From Termitomyces sp. T153 (taxonomy: Eukaryota; Basidiomycota; Agaricomycetes; Agaricales; Lyophyllaceae), in NCBI GenBank assembly GCA_018296165.2, contig JACKQL020000007.1, positions 434,001 to 498,000 of the forward strand: 64,000 nucleotides of DNA. The letters run 5' to 3'. This document shows positions 23,461 through 34,075 of the stretch, piece by piece. Each line of letters starts with the position of its first letter. Position 1 is the stretch's first letter. The position numbers and the translations under genes are program-made. The notes beneath the pieces were generated by a model, which saw only the letters and a program-made list of their open reading frames with translations, was not told where the DNA came from and searched no databases.

Positions 23461-23679
23461 TCTAATACATGCTTTCCCTTGCTGTCGAAACGTTGCATTT
23501 ACCAATTTTTCTCTTTCTCTCTTATGAATCATTCTCATTCTCCTCACGTTTGCTGTGTCAGGACTTTATTTGTACAGGAAAGCAGTTCAAATACGTAATG
23601 ACTAATGATACTATGAATTACTTACATGGAACGGGGCGAGTGGTCATTGGTATGGTAAATTGTGGTTTACACACCGAAA

Positions 23680-26600
23680 TCAAGGATTAGCTATCCACAA
23701 TTTGCGCCTGGGTATAGTAATGATGGAGACATCGCGTCTCCTCATCTCCTCCTCGACATCAACATCATCATCCTGCTCGTCTGTCTCAGCACTCCGCGGC
23801 CCGCCTTGATATGAAGAGATCTCGTCTGCAGCAGAAGCCAGGCGATGAGATGGCTGATGAACATATGGGCCTGGAGTTACTCCAGAAAGGAATGAAGGAG
23901 GGATGGGATCAACTGGCATGTCGCTTTGAGCTGACAAGTTCAACAGGCTGCACAAAACGGACAGTAACGAACGCCCTGGTTGATGATGACGCAAGGCGAA
24001 AATAGCCATAGCCACGTAGAAAATGACGGTCCATGTTAGGAAGATGACAAAACCATACTTCGGCGCGCGTGACCACAAAATTATTAACGTAAGAATCGAC
24101 AATCCTAAGAGAAGTCCTTGAATAATAGTATTAATGACCATCTCTGACACGGTTGGGAATTTCGCCCGAGGTTGAGAAGAAAGGGAAGCGGTCACAGCTA
24201 CGAGGCCGTCCGTTGTTGCTGGCGTTGACACTTGTTCTCTTCGAAACTGACTCAGAGCATAGTCAAGTTCACCCTACATTATAATCCGTTAGCCGTCGAA
24301 GCAAACTTCATTCGAATAACACACCACGGTGGTCAAACTTCTTCGACGCTGGAGCCAGTCCATTTGTAAACGTTCCTGGGCATTATCTACAGTTGGAACG
24401 CCTAACAAACTAGTCCTCCGCGGTCGCGGAGGTCGGTTCATGATCTCGAACCCTCTCTTCGGACTTGGTGAACGAACCGAATCACTATCACTTGAAACTC
24501 TACTTTCTCGACTATTATGCATCACACTCGACGGCCCCCAAGAATTGGTTCGATGCCGAGTAGAAGAGGGAGAAGAAGGAGCAAGACGCAGACTTTGTGA
24601 TGCACTCCTTGACGACGGCCAGTCGTAATTCTGTGGAGCCTCGGGAGAAAGAGTTCGTGATGGGTTGTCCTTTTCGCTTTTTGAATCATACGCCGGTGCA
24701 TGAACACGGGCTTGGGTATTATACATATACAGAAGTATCATTCCAGGAAGCGCCACGTAAAGTAGCGCGAAAAAAATGATGCCGGCAATACCATGTCCTG
24801 TGCGTAGATGGGGGCTTCCTTCATGAGAAGGGACTTGATAGGAGATAGAGATGAAGGCCATCACTAATCCTACAATCCCCAAGCCATAAGCGAGAATCAA
24901 GAATACGGAAAAAATGAGGATGGCTTGGATACCGGAAACACGTCCATGGTCAAGTGGAGAGGAAAAGCGAGATAAGAGAAAAGCTACTTGGAAGATTGCT
25001 AGAGAAACGGGAGATAATGCTTTGTGAACGATTGATGTGTTGAAACCAGAGAAAGAGGGCACGGCTGGTGAAGTTGAGGGTCGGGAATTAGATGTAGAAG
25101 CTGTAGGATGAGAGGTAGAAGCTGAAGTTGGCACTATCTCGGAAGCACATTGGGTCATGTACGTCACATTAACCCCAGAACCATCGGCATTAATACCCGT
25201 CTGGAGATGCCCATCTCCAAAGCCGGACCAGGGGAGTGTTTGAGATTGAGTGATCAATCCGTTATATGCACGAAGTAACCACATCTCTGAAAGGAGGTTT
25301 CCAGACGAATCCTGACCGCCAAATATCTACAGAGAACAGATAATGTCCAACGGTCAATAAACTTGAATGCATTTGTGTAAAAAGTACGTACAAGAGTGTC
25401 AGAAGATAAGTTGCGAGACGAACCTACCAACGCCTGAGGATAAGAAAAGGCGGCAGAGCCCACCCTGGGACTTGGGAAAGCGACAGTGCCAGATGTGCCA
25501 GGGTCTCCAGACGGTAGTATCCTGCTCCATGACCCGGTCTGTATATCGAGGATGGCCTTACATGTAAATCATGCTCAGAATGAGAATGGATGCCCGAAAC
25601 AGTACTACTCACAACCTCCCCGTTGTTCAAACCATTGTCGTCCTTCCATCTTGTTTTGTTCAGAGTGCCCAGTAGAAAATAAACTTGTGACGCAAAATTT
25701 GAAGTGAAGCTGTTGGAATTTCGAACAAGAACAGGTCCTGTCCTGGGAGCTGGACAAACACTTTGAGGCGTCACAGTCAATCGTTGAGCGTCAATCACAT
25801 AGGACTGCTGTTCTGCTATACATGCACCTGTCTCAGAGAGCAGAGAGCAGCCACCAGTCAAAACCACCTGATGTCCAACAACTGTACCGGACACATTGAA
25901 TTTAGATGGAAGGTTTCCAATGGTCAGATGATCCCAGCTTCCATTCGTATCACTGGGGAGGTTGGAAGATAATGTTCCAGAGATATTCAGTCTCCAAACA
26001 TCAGAGAGTGAGCTGGGACGAATGCCATCGAAGCCACCAGCAAGATAAAAAGTGTTGTTTGGGCCAGGTACTGAGCGATCCTGGATAGGATTCGTAGCCA
26101 AGTCGATACCACCAGCTGCTCCCCATCGAGGCAGAGGCCCTGGTAACACATTGACCTCTGACCAGAATTGATTAATGAAATCATATTCCTATGCAGAAGT
26201 TGATGATGACCGAAATTGAAATTCAAACAAGCAACCCACCCATACATCCGTCAGACTGTTTCCGTCAGACGCCTTACCCCCAGCAACAACAAAACCCTGT
26301 CGACTACACAAACGTGAATAAGCAAAAGGGATGGGAAAGGAAGAAGAACGCGCACTTGCTGGCCGCAAGATCTGTGCCATAAATGGCAGCACTTCTTGCA
26401 GCTGGTATCCGCTGGAGATTGTTAGGCGGTCTTGGGACAGACCAGCTTAAGGTGTCGAGGTTTAACCTGACAGAACGGAATAAGATTCAATTTGATTAGT
26501 TACATGGCCAAAAGCACGCACAAAAAGGTTTGGGATTGCGCAAGACCACTTGCAGATTCGCCTCCAAAGATAATCAACAAGCGACTAACATATTTATTAT

Positions 26601-26834
26601 TCGTGCGTCAGCTAACTCGTAGGTCCTTAGGACGACAAACCTAGATTCATCATAACCGATGGCAGCGTCCTTCAGGGGAGGAGGGCTTGAGGAACCTTGG
26701 AGCAGGCCAGACAAATTTATCCATTGCAAAGGCGGTACAGGAGTATCAATGGAGATGGTTTGTGCGTTGGCAGCCAGATCCGTTAAGAGTGACCAAGTCG
26801 TGAAAAGAAAGAGAGGGAACGACTTCCAGGCCAT
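23680..26834 (-). CDS. kelch-repeat (beta-propeller) multi-pass membrane protein
   Basis: An ATG at 26834 opens a signal peptide (MAWKSFPLFLFTTWSLLTDL, cleavage near ANAQT). An extracellular kelch propeller follows, with FGG ESASG, VVAGGKASDGNSLTDVW, YLAGGFDGIRPSSLSDVW, VVLTGG and IFGGQDSSGNLLSEMW blades, many N-x-S/T sites, and cysteines that could form disulfides. A S/T-rich stalk (SASTSHPTASTSNS) leads to hydrophobic helices (ILIFSVFLILAYGLGIVGLV; GIAGIIFFALLYVALPGMIL). Then come a basic serine-rich loop and two more helices near 24000-24130. A His pair near HLRTGHGIAG recalls cytochrome b561-type helices, but this is weak. The C-terminus is acidic and cytoplasmic by the positive-inside rule. 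Several 50-60-bp introns interrupt it, including one ending the exon at about 24328. A cell-surface sensor or wall-associated role is plausible; no substrate can be named. Confidence 0.75.
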
Positions 26835-27206
26835 TCGCGTCGCGGGGGAAGGGCCCGCCTGCCAGAGGGCTGACAGCTGGGTAGGGAAAGGGCAAGTTCC
26901 CGACAGGCCGTAGTCCTTGCTCTCGAAATACCCATCATATCTCTGCCGAACACGGAACAGCTTGTCAACAAACTGCCTCATCCAGTATCAGTTTCTCTTG
27001 CCAACACTTACACATCGCTGCATGCCGCGCATGGCTAAAATATGTATTTTTGAGGTACATATGTAACTGTAACGCTCGTTGTGAATTTACAAAATTCGTC
27101 GTGGGCAATTGTATGGCAGGAAACTGATATCCGAATACGGTATATCTCCATAACGCCAAGCCCATTCTGTCAAATTCTGTGCATCGATCCTCTGACAACA
27201 TCCACC
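26835..27206. promoter_or_regulatory. divergent promoter region between the kelch gene and the Dif1-like gene
   Basis: 372 bp separate the two start codons, which point away from each other. It must hold both 5' regions. No TATA box or MCB-like (ACGCGT) element is evident, although CGCG occurs near 26837. The minus-strand open frame extending upstream of 26834 is continuous, but the signal peptide marks the true start. Confidence 0.5.
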
Positions 27207-27890
27207 ATGGCCTTCAAACGCGTGCTGACAGATGAGCTCCGCGACTCTCTGGCTGCTTCAAATGCCTCACCCCACAGGCTAGTCCATTACCGGGGTTTTT
27301 GATTGTACATATCGCTCATTTTCCTTCGTAATAGCATGCTCGATGATGACATTACTGTTCGCCTTCGGTCAGTTGGATCATGCATCAGAAAGAGTGAGAC
27401 CGAGTCTGACGCGTCTTTTGAATGACACCTCTTGACACACCCACCAGATGTTATGGAAGGATACATCTCCGCACCGCCCTCATTCTCCAAGTCCAATTCT
27501 ACAGGCACCATTTTCCAGTCAGCTCGTGACAGCCTTCGTGAAGCTCAAAGCCTTTCCGTTGCCAATAGTTCCGCCAGCAAGAGATCACGACCACAGGGCG
27601 GGTCAGGGTATGACTCGGATGGAGCCATAGACGAAGATAGGGATGCCGAGATGGACAAAGTGAACTCCGAGGGCGATCGTACGCCCGTGAATCCTGAAGT
27701 TTCAAGCCGCCCCACTAAACCTTTGCGAAAGCCTAGAAAGGCTATGTTACAGACGCGCTCTTTACCTAGCCATTCCTTCGCTATGAGTGACCCCAAGCTG
27801 ACGAATGATGTAATGATGAATAAAGTTGAGGAGGAAGACTGGAGTACAGGAGACTTCGCTCCTCAAGGTTTCAATCCTACTCAAGACTAG
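27207..27890 (+). CDS. candidate Dif1/Spd1-family ribonucleotide reductase regulator
   Basis: Three exons: 27207-27277, 27335-27393 and 27448-27890, giving about 190 residues. The joined N-terminus reads MAFKRVLTDELRDSLAASNA, and the second and third exons give VRLRSVGSCIRKNVMEGY. The basic [RK]-x-V-G-x-x-I-R-K-x-V-x-E-G-Y pattern followed by an S/F-rich tract (FSKSNSTGTIFQSARDSL) resembles the RNR_inhib family (fungal Dif1, Hug1, Spd1), small proteins that control location or activity of ribonucleotide reductase small subunits. The C-terminus carries a W in an acidic context (EEEDWSTGDFAPQGF), which suggests a binding motif. The first intron uses a GC donor (AG/GCTAGT); no GT donor keeps the frame. 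The family call is by motif memory and could be wrong. Confidence 0.5.
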
Positions 27891-28789
27891 GTCTAGGATG
27901 ATTCACGGTACCTGGTAAGTTAGCCGTCGCTTTCTTCCACTGATACAATCCACCGTTCAATCTAGTATTTGTATTGCTAGAAATGATTTTGTGTACCTGT
28001 GTGAGCAACAACTCCCCATTGTCCGCAACATTTAGTCGATATCTGATAAATCATAGGGACCGTTATCTCTGTTCATGAACTTTATTCTAATTAAGGCTTC
28101 GTGACTTCGCAACTTCCAAGTGCCTTGAGGAATTTCCGCGTATTTGATATACACTAAATGTTTAGAGGGCCTGAGAGCATCGATTCGGGGAACAAACCCT
28201 TCTCTAGCCAAGGTGGGTTAAAACTTTGAAATAGGGACAAGACCTTTTGCTTAAAAATACATTGCGCCTGTCCAACCGATTTGGGGATAAAACAACATCA
28301 CCCGAACGCCAACGCTTCCCTCCCTGACTTCGACAAGAGGTGATCTTTGGAATATTGGTACGGGCAGCAGTTATAATCAGGGCACACGCAAAGATTGCCG
28401 GAGATTGCCCGATTTCCAATATTTGTCGTCAACCGACACCCACAAGCATCCATATGTTTAAACAGATCTGCGGGGCATTTTTGCAACAATTTCTTGCCTC
28501 CGATTTCTTGCCTCCTCTTCCATTCAATATTCCAAACTGTCTGTTCTACATCCCACGTACGTCCTTTTAGTAAACTACGCGTGCTTTTCTTTTGTTCTGC
28601 CTCAGGTGGCAGTAAATATGGTTATCGGCTCGATTCGTTTTGTTGGATCTTTGCCGTGAACTGCAGATTGTCGTTGCGTCTTTGTTCGCACGAAATGTGT
28701 TTAAATTCGACCTTTCTGTATTACAACATTGCTCTGTATTGTTACTGACGTCACGCTACATTATTCTAGAGCTTCCCCCACAAGTATCA
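27891..28789. other. intergenic, about 0.9 kb, no gene seen
   Basis: This region is A/T-leaning with short open frames on both strands, none with a start, motif or codon pattern I can support. It should contain the 3' end of the Dif1-like transcript and the promoter and 5' leader of the zinc-finger gene. A 5'UTR intron is possible, since GT...AG pairs are present around 28555-28605. Confidence 0.4.
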
Positions 28790-30348
28790 TGGACCAGCGA
28801 GATCTGGCAGCAAGCGTAAGGGTGGCCCAGAGAAGAGGGTTGTCCCCTTTGCCACGTCAAGATGAATTTCGGGCTAACACTTCACAACTCAAGTTTTCTT
28901 CAAGGCGTCAAACGCCCTCACCCAGGAACGTAATTCACAAATCAAGTTCAACTTGCTATCTTATGTGTCTCCTATTTACAGATTATTGAACTCAAGGTCG
29001 GTCTATTTTCTGCATCAAATTTTTCAAATTGTTTTCATACTTACATACGTCGTAGGGTTTACAACTGGCCAAACAATTATCCAACATCGAACAACGATAT
29101 GATCCATTTCGAAACACAAGCGTCCGTATACACATGGCCAATGCTCCTGCCTGCCTCACGGATGGACGAAGGTCCTATGATTATAACCCGATATGATCGG
29201 TCAGCCTATCCCACCCGCCCAATATCTGAACAGCCATTCGAAACGAGATCGTGGGAGAAGCCGCGGATACCTTCTACAGCACATGTTCGTGAAACGATGA
29301 CGTTTAACCCAACTCATGAATCTCCGTATGGTTTTTTTGTCGACATTTGTCATTGCATTTATTGGCTGGACCTCTGCTTCAGATATTTGCCTGGCTCTTC
29401 GCATTCTCCGCTCCTCGTTTCTCCTGATGCCGATAATTACATTTCAGAAAACTCATCACCGGCTTCTATGACTTATCTTAGCTCCAGTCTGCGCAGATCA
29501 TATGTAATATCAGCAGTGCCCGCGTTACACACACTGACCTCAAACCGGAGCACTAGCCGCACGCTCAATGGAGAGGATGGACAAGGCAATGTCGGTGAAT
29601 CGTGCCCCGACACCGCGTCCGACAGCATAGCCTGGGAATTGCATACAAGATCGACCACTTCAATGGCTGGTGAAATCCTGTATATCTGTGAATACGGTGG
29701 AAAGTGTGGTTACTCGTCAACGAAGCAATCAGTAAAGCGACATGTATTAGGCACTCATCTCAAGTTCAAGCAGGTGATATTATCTTCGTAGGGTTCTTTA
29801 TTTGACATTCAAATTGCAGGCCTCATGAATGTCCGTATTGTGATAAACACTTTCCTACAGTAAGTGATGCGTTCATTAGCTCCTTATAATATTGAAGTGT
29901 ACCTTGTCAGAGGACAGCTCTTTCTTCACATATCGCGACACAGTACGTGAGACTACTTCAAGTGCCCTTGATCTTGACTTCCAGATCCTGTAGCACTGGC
30001 GAATTGCCACTTGCATGCAGATACAAAGGCTGTGATAAGCGCTATTCAGACCCCGCAAGGCGACACAGGCACCATATTAACGTTCATGGTTACAAACCCA
30101 GAAAATACAAGAAGAAATTTCGTGTGAGTAGAAGATCCTATCGCTATCGATGGGAGATACTCAATTCAAGCAGCCGCCGACAGATCAGAGTGAGACCGAT
30201 CGATGGTTTTCTTGAGAAGTTGAATAACTTCATTCCATATGCAAAAATGGAAGAAAATCAAAGGAACACCCTGACCCTATACGGATATCACGAAGGGCTA
30301 GCTTTTGTCTCAACAATGGCTCATTGCTTCTCGAATCCGATTATGTGA
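28790..30348 (+). CDS. C2H2 zinc-finger transcription factor
   Basis: A probable DNA-binding regulator. Three C2H2 units are visible after splicing: ICEYGGKCGYSSTKQSVKRH (to the H of GTH) at about 29690-29755; HECPYCDKHF joined to RTALSSHIATH across introns; and CRYKGCDKRYSDPARRHRHH ending INVH. The TGELP linker between the second and third matches the usual C2H2 linker. The last exon ends in a basic tail (KPRKYKKKFRVSRRSYRYRW). Upstream exons are N/S/P-rich and unstructured (VYNWPNNYPTSNND, SPDADNYISENSSP), with an intron most likely at 29325-29381. The 5' end is uncertain: an ATG at 28790 opens a frame (MDQRDLAASVRVAQRRG) whose splicing to the rest I could not settle, and the ATG at 29099 is an alternative. 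Regulatory targets are unknown. Confidence 0.7.
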
Positions 30349-30498
30349 TTGAGTTATCATTGTGGCCACGCCACCATTGTGCCCTGATTTGAATATCCGT
30401 ATTACATAATTATACGGCAACAAACTGAGTAACCGTATCATGTGAACTGTGTGAACTGTGCGAAATGTTGAGGAGACCCGTCAATCTTTGTGACCGTG

Positions 30499-31267
30499 AT
30501 GCCTTCAAAACAACCTCAGCTCGGAAGTCTAGCGATACAATCTCCTCAATCATCTCAAATTGTACATGTTGAACCTTCAACATGTCATGACCTTTCAGTA
30601 TTCAAAGGTCAACTTTCTTTGAGCTTGGACTCGGACTTAAAGATGCTGAATGTCGTGACGCTAGAAATTCTTCGAGAGTATCGACGCTTAGATGACACAA
30701 TAACAATGAGACTCAACAGAGCTAATGCGACTATGCGTGATCAAGATCGCTTGGATGATTTTACTGGAAATATCCAGAATCGAGCATGTTTAAATGTATG
30801 GCGTGAACTCGTAGGTTGATACATCTTTGACTGGAATAGCAAAACATTCGTTCACGGAAAACCTCTCAGGAAATTGGAAGCGTCGAACAGAGTTGGTGGA
30901 GTACTGCGTGCGTGTGGTTGATCAGTCACTGAGCGACCGACGGAGTGTGGTCGAGGATGAGACTCAGGATAATGCCACCAAGCGAAAAGCGCAGGGACAT
31001 ATATTTGAAGAACAGGTCAAGGTACATCTCTCTTAACTTTCCGAACGCGTCTACATGGTCTGAGATCAACAATCAGCGTACACAAGTCCACAACGAGCTC
31101 AAGGTAGAAGCAATAATCAGAAAGCGGGCTGTCGATGGTGCGTTGTTTGTTTCCAAAAAACTACGGCACGTCATCTCACTGCCTCCACAGCTTTCAAAAC
31201 ACGATGCCAGTTCTTTGTGCCCCCGTCGGAACCTGAAGGTCGTGAAATTTGGGATGCAGGACAATAA
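30499..31267 (+). CDS. MIX23: Cid2/MIX23 family mitochondrial protein
   Basis: A small protein of the caffeine-induced death protein 2 / MIX23 family, whose members sit in the mitochondrial intermembrane space and affect protein import. Four exons: 30499-30814, 30870-31021, 31077-31137 and 31191-31267; all phases agree. Features: CHDLSVFKGQLSLSL at the start of the domain, then a helix with YRRLDDTITMRLNRANA, ACLNVWRELVGNWKRRTELV with the conserved C...W..L......R pattern, EYCVRVVD, and a final basic helix leading to FKTRCQFFVPPSEPEGREIW. Cys residues sit in the order expected of the family. The last exon stops at 31265-31267, well before the end of the longest open frame in that region. The ATG at 30499 is the first in frame. 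Confidence 0.75.
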
Positions 31268-31420
31268 CGAGGCTAGAATTTTATGGGAGCAGGCTACACG
31301 TGGTTATCAATATGTATGACGTTATATCATGGTGCATAACTATCTAGAGTTCTTATCTAGCACTATCGGCAGCCTATTTAACTTGATAATATTCGTTTCC
31401 TTTTCCATCTTATCCTCGTT

Positions 31421-32273
31421 ATGTGGCTTTTTTTCTTCCTCTCTGCTGCCCTCATTGCAGCCAATGCATTCCTTCTCCCTCCATTCTTCTCAGAGAATCT
31501 ACCATACTTCGACTTTGATGATGTCAAGGTCCCAATCCAACTTGGAGTCATGAGTCGTTGTCCCGACGCCCTTTTATGTGAGAACGTGTTCGATGATGTG
31601 CTACCAAAGGTGTCCAACAAAGTCGATATTTCTATGTTCTATGTTGCAAAGTATGTATCTGCCAAGTCCATCACCCTTCCACCACACCGTGACAGCATCT
31701 ACATTTGTGGCATCACAGACTCGATCCACAGGAGGAAGTCTTTGGAGTCAGATGCAAGCATGGTCCTGAGGAATGTGTAGGAAATATCCAGCAATTATGT
31801 GTCGCCAAGTACGAGCCTGCCGTTTGGTGGGAGTTCGTCCAATGTCAGAATTACGAGGGACGCGACAAGATCGGGAATCCCGACCTCGCATTGAAGTGTG
31901 CCAGCACGGTCGGCATTGATTGGGAGAAGAGTAGAGCAGGCACTTGCGCCGGTTTGGATGGAAGCGGAACGGAATCAGAAGGTATAACTTTATTGAAAGA
32001 CAGCGTCAAACTGGCTCAAAACCTGGGTATCGAGTACGCGACGTTGGAATTTTCTCTTTGACTCCTCTGAGGCATCTACAGGAAAAGCTGCACGATTCTC
32101 ATTAATGGTAACAAGGTCTGCACTCATGATGGCACATGGAAGGGCTGCGAAGTAGGCTCTTCGTTTCCCATGCCTATAACGCCATTAGCTTATCAATAGC
32201 TCAGAACGGACATAGTGTGAACGATTTCGTCAGGCAGATAAACGAGGCGTACGACAGGCTCAATTCTGCGTAG
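31421..32273 (+). CDS. GILT-like (gamma-interferon-inducible lysosomal thiol reductase family) protein
   Basis: A secreted or vacuolar thiol reductase. Four exons: 31421-31650, 31719-32033, 32082-32151 and 32205-32273. A signal peptide (MWLFFFLSAALIAANAFLL) is followed by VPIQLGVMSRCPDALLC, the thioredoxin-like active-site region, and by CKHGPEECVGNIQQLC, which fits the GILT signature C-x-H-G-x2-E-C-x2-N-x4-C exactly. Further family blocks are WWEFVQCQNYEG, ALKCASTVGIDWEKS, CAGLDGSGTESEG, SCTILINGNKVCTHDGTWKG and a C-terminal DFVRQINEAYDRLNS. The active-site cysteines here are in C-P-D-A-L-L-C spacing rather than the C-x2-C of animal GILT, so reductase activity is not certain. The gene converges on YOS1, whose stop is 136 bp away. 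Confidence 0.85.
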
Positions 32274-32408
32274 GTTCCACGAGCCCTATTTATGCTTTTG
32301 TGTAAAGAATATGGGTAATGAGGCAAGGACTATACTTCGTTGTTACAGGCGGATTATAGCAAGCTTTGGCAGGACAGTAGAGTAAGAAAATAGCTTGAAT
32401 AACAAGCT

Positions 32409-32812
32409 TCAGCCAAGGAGGAGCTCGTAGATGATAACAAGAATGTTTATGCCGATGAGGGGTACTAGAAGGGTAGGAGCTGGGTCGGGACTGAGAGAGA
32501 TAGGTGAATGGATTGATACATACTTCGCATGAGTGTCCGAACAGCACTAATGAGGTCTATTAGCCTTGCTTTTAGCCCAACATCTTGCTGTGTAACGCCA
32601 TAACCATTCTGGTCATATCCCTGATGAAAACTGGCGTTCGATGCTTGCTGTTGTCCAGACACCCAGCCAACTTGGAAGGAAGGCACATTAGTCAGAGTTG
32701 AGAGGTAGAGTCGGGACTCACGCCGCGCAAGGAAGCGATCCTCGCTCAGGACCGCAATGGCATTTATAAGTAGGAGAGAAACTTTCAATATTGTGCCCAG
32801 CATGAGTATCAT
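32409..32812 (-). CDS. YOS1: Yos1/IER3IP1-like ER-Golgi transport protein
   Basis: A short two-helix membrane protein of the Yip1-Yif1-Yos1 complex, needed for ER-to-Golgi vesicle transport. The first exon gives MLGTILKVSLLLINAIAVLS then EDRFLARR, a first transmembrane segment and the conserved LSEDRFL. An intron follows, then GWVSGQQQASN with a Q/N/G-rich insert. The conserved LKARLIDLISAVRTLMR is next, and a last exon (in phase) gives IPLIGINILVIIYELLLG, the second membrane helix, ending at the stop. The ATG at 32812 (MILMLG) or the one at 32803 (MLGTIL) could be used; the second matches family length better. It shares a short divergent promoter with uL22m. Confidence 0.88.
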
Positions 32813-32924
32813 AGTCGGGCACACGCGCAGCGGCGGACGCGAGCCACGTTGAGGTAGAAAGTCACGATTTCGTCGTGACGCTTGTGACATAATCTCGTTT
32901 CTTCCCATTCGTCGTGACCCCATT
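32813..32924. promoter_or_regulatory. 112-bp bidirectional promoter, YOS1 and mitochondrial uL22
   Basis: The two start codons are 112 bp apart and point away from each other, so both promoters and both 5' leaders lie here. The sequence is CpG-rich (CGCAGCGGCGGACGCG near 32825). No TATA box is visible. A minus-strand frame stays open across it, which explains why a longer YOS1 frame can be read. Confidence 0.6.
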
Positions 32925-33917
32925 ATGCAGTGTGGTCTGCGCCATGGTGCGTTACAGCGTCCTTCTACCTACTACTTTGTTCATGGTTCTCTGTTTCAGT
33001 CGCACGAAATGCGCGATCCATAGTCTCTCGCCCGAGCTCCTCTCGTCTTCCACTGGAAACCCGACGCTAGTACGTCGATTAACCAACACCTCTGGCTCGT
33101 ATTGACGTCCTGTACAGTGCAGGTTTCCTCAATCCTTTGGAATGGGTCAGAGAGAAGCTTGCTCCCGGTCTCAAGGAGAAAACTACAAAGGAAGAAGTTG
33201 ATGCTGGCAAGAAGCAGGCCGCGGAAGAGGGTAATCGAAATATTTTTGAGGCAGCGGTTTCTCCAATACCCCGCCCGGCGGAGACGAAGCCTGGGGAGGT
33301 TGTTCCCAAGAAGAGTGAGATACATATGCCCAGGAAGTCGCTCAAACCGAAACCGACCTCAGTGAGTTTCCTCATTTGTGGTAAATTCATCTTCAATCGA
33401 ACAACCTTCAAACGCAGCACAAATACTCTACGGCTAATTTCAAGATATCCCATCGCAAGCTAAACATGCTTGGGAGGCAGATTTCCGGGAAGCCTATCGA
33501 CTATGCGATACTTCAAATGCAATTCAGCGAAAAACGAGCCAGCACTCGTATCATGAACATGCTTGCCACTGCAAGGGATCATGCTGTTCGGTACAAGAAA
33601 CTCAAAGACTCAAAACTTATTGTTGGTGCGTCAACTGCTTGTTGATTCTATATCCTTCCATTGTTCATTTGATTACAGCGGAGGCTTGGGTATCAAAAGG
33701 TCCAAAGGGTCCAAAGAGACTGGAGCCAAGAGGACGTGGACACACGGGGATTCAGACTCATCCTAATTCGAAACTCACGGTCGTTCTAAAGGAAGGAAAG
33801 ACTCTGGAGGAGAAAAAACTGGAGGACCGCAAGAACCAGATACGAAAAATTGTTAGTGCATCGTTAATTCGTGAAGATAGGCCAATACGGAATCCGTCGC
33901 ATACTTGGGGGTGGTAA
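32925..33917 (+). CDS. MRPL22: mitochondrial large-subunit ribosomal protein uL22m
   Basis: A structural protein of the mitochondrial 54S ribosome at the exit tunnel. Five exons: 32925-32946, 33000-33069, 33118-33361, 33418-33625 and 33679-33917; all phases agree. The first two exons encode an arginine/serine-rich presequence (MQCGLRHVARNARSIVSRPS) typical of matrix targeting. The uL22 fold covers ANFKISHRKLNMLGRQISGK, DYAILQMQFSEKRASTRIMN, ARDHAVRYKKL and AEAWVSKGPKGPKRLEPRGR, followed by GHTGIQTHPNSKLTVVLKEG, the beta-hairpin extension. The 22-nt first exon is easily missed: a different open frame over it (MVRYSVLL...) is out of phase with the ribosomal domain. Confidence 0.92.
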
Positions 33918-34075
33918 ACTTCTATGTTAGAGCATTATAATATATAGATGAATATCTGCATAGCTTTTCGACCGAGTTTTTGCCTATGATCTGGGATCTT
34001 GGCAATTGCTAAATTTAGATCAGAACACGTTAACTCTACGTTTCTCAGCTGGTTTACATTTCCCATTCCGCCAAT

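Noticed and set aside
23680..24231. separate small membrane-protein gene
   Set aside because: It joins in phase, through an intron near 24270, to the kelch protein exons upstream, so it is that gene's C-terminus.
28395..28748. open frame of 117 codons upstream of the zinc-finger gene
   Set aside because: Cys/Phe-rich random-looking sequence in A/T-rich DNA with no domain; possibly leader sequence.
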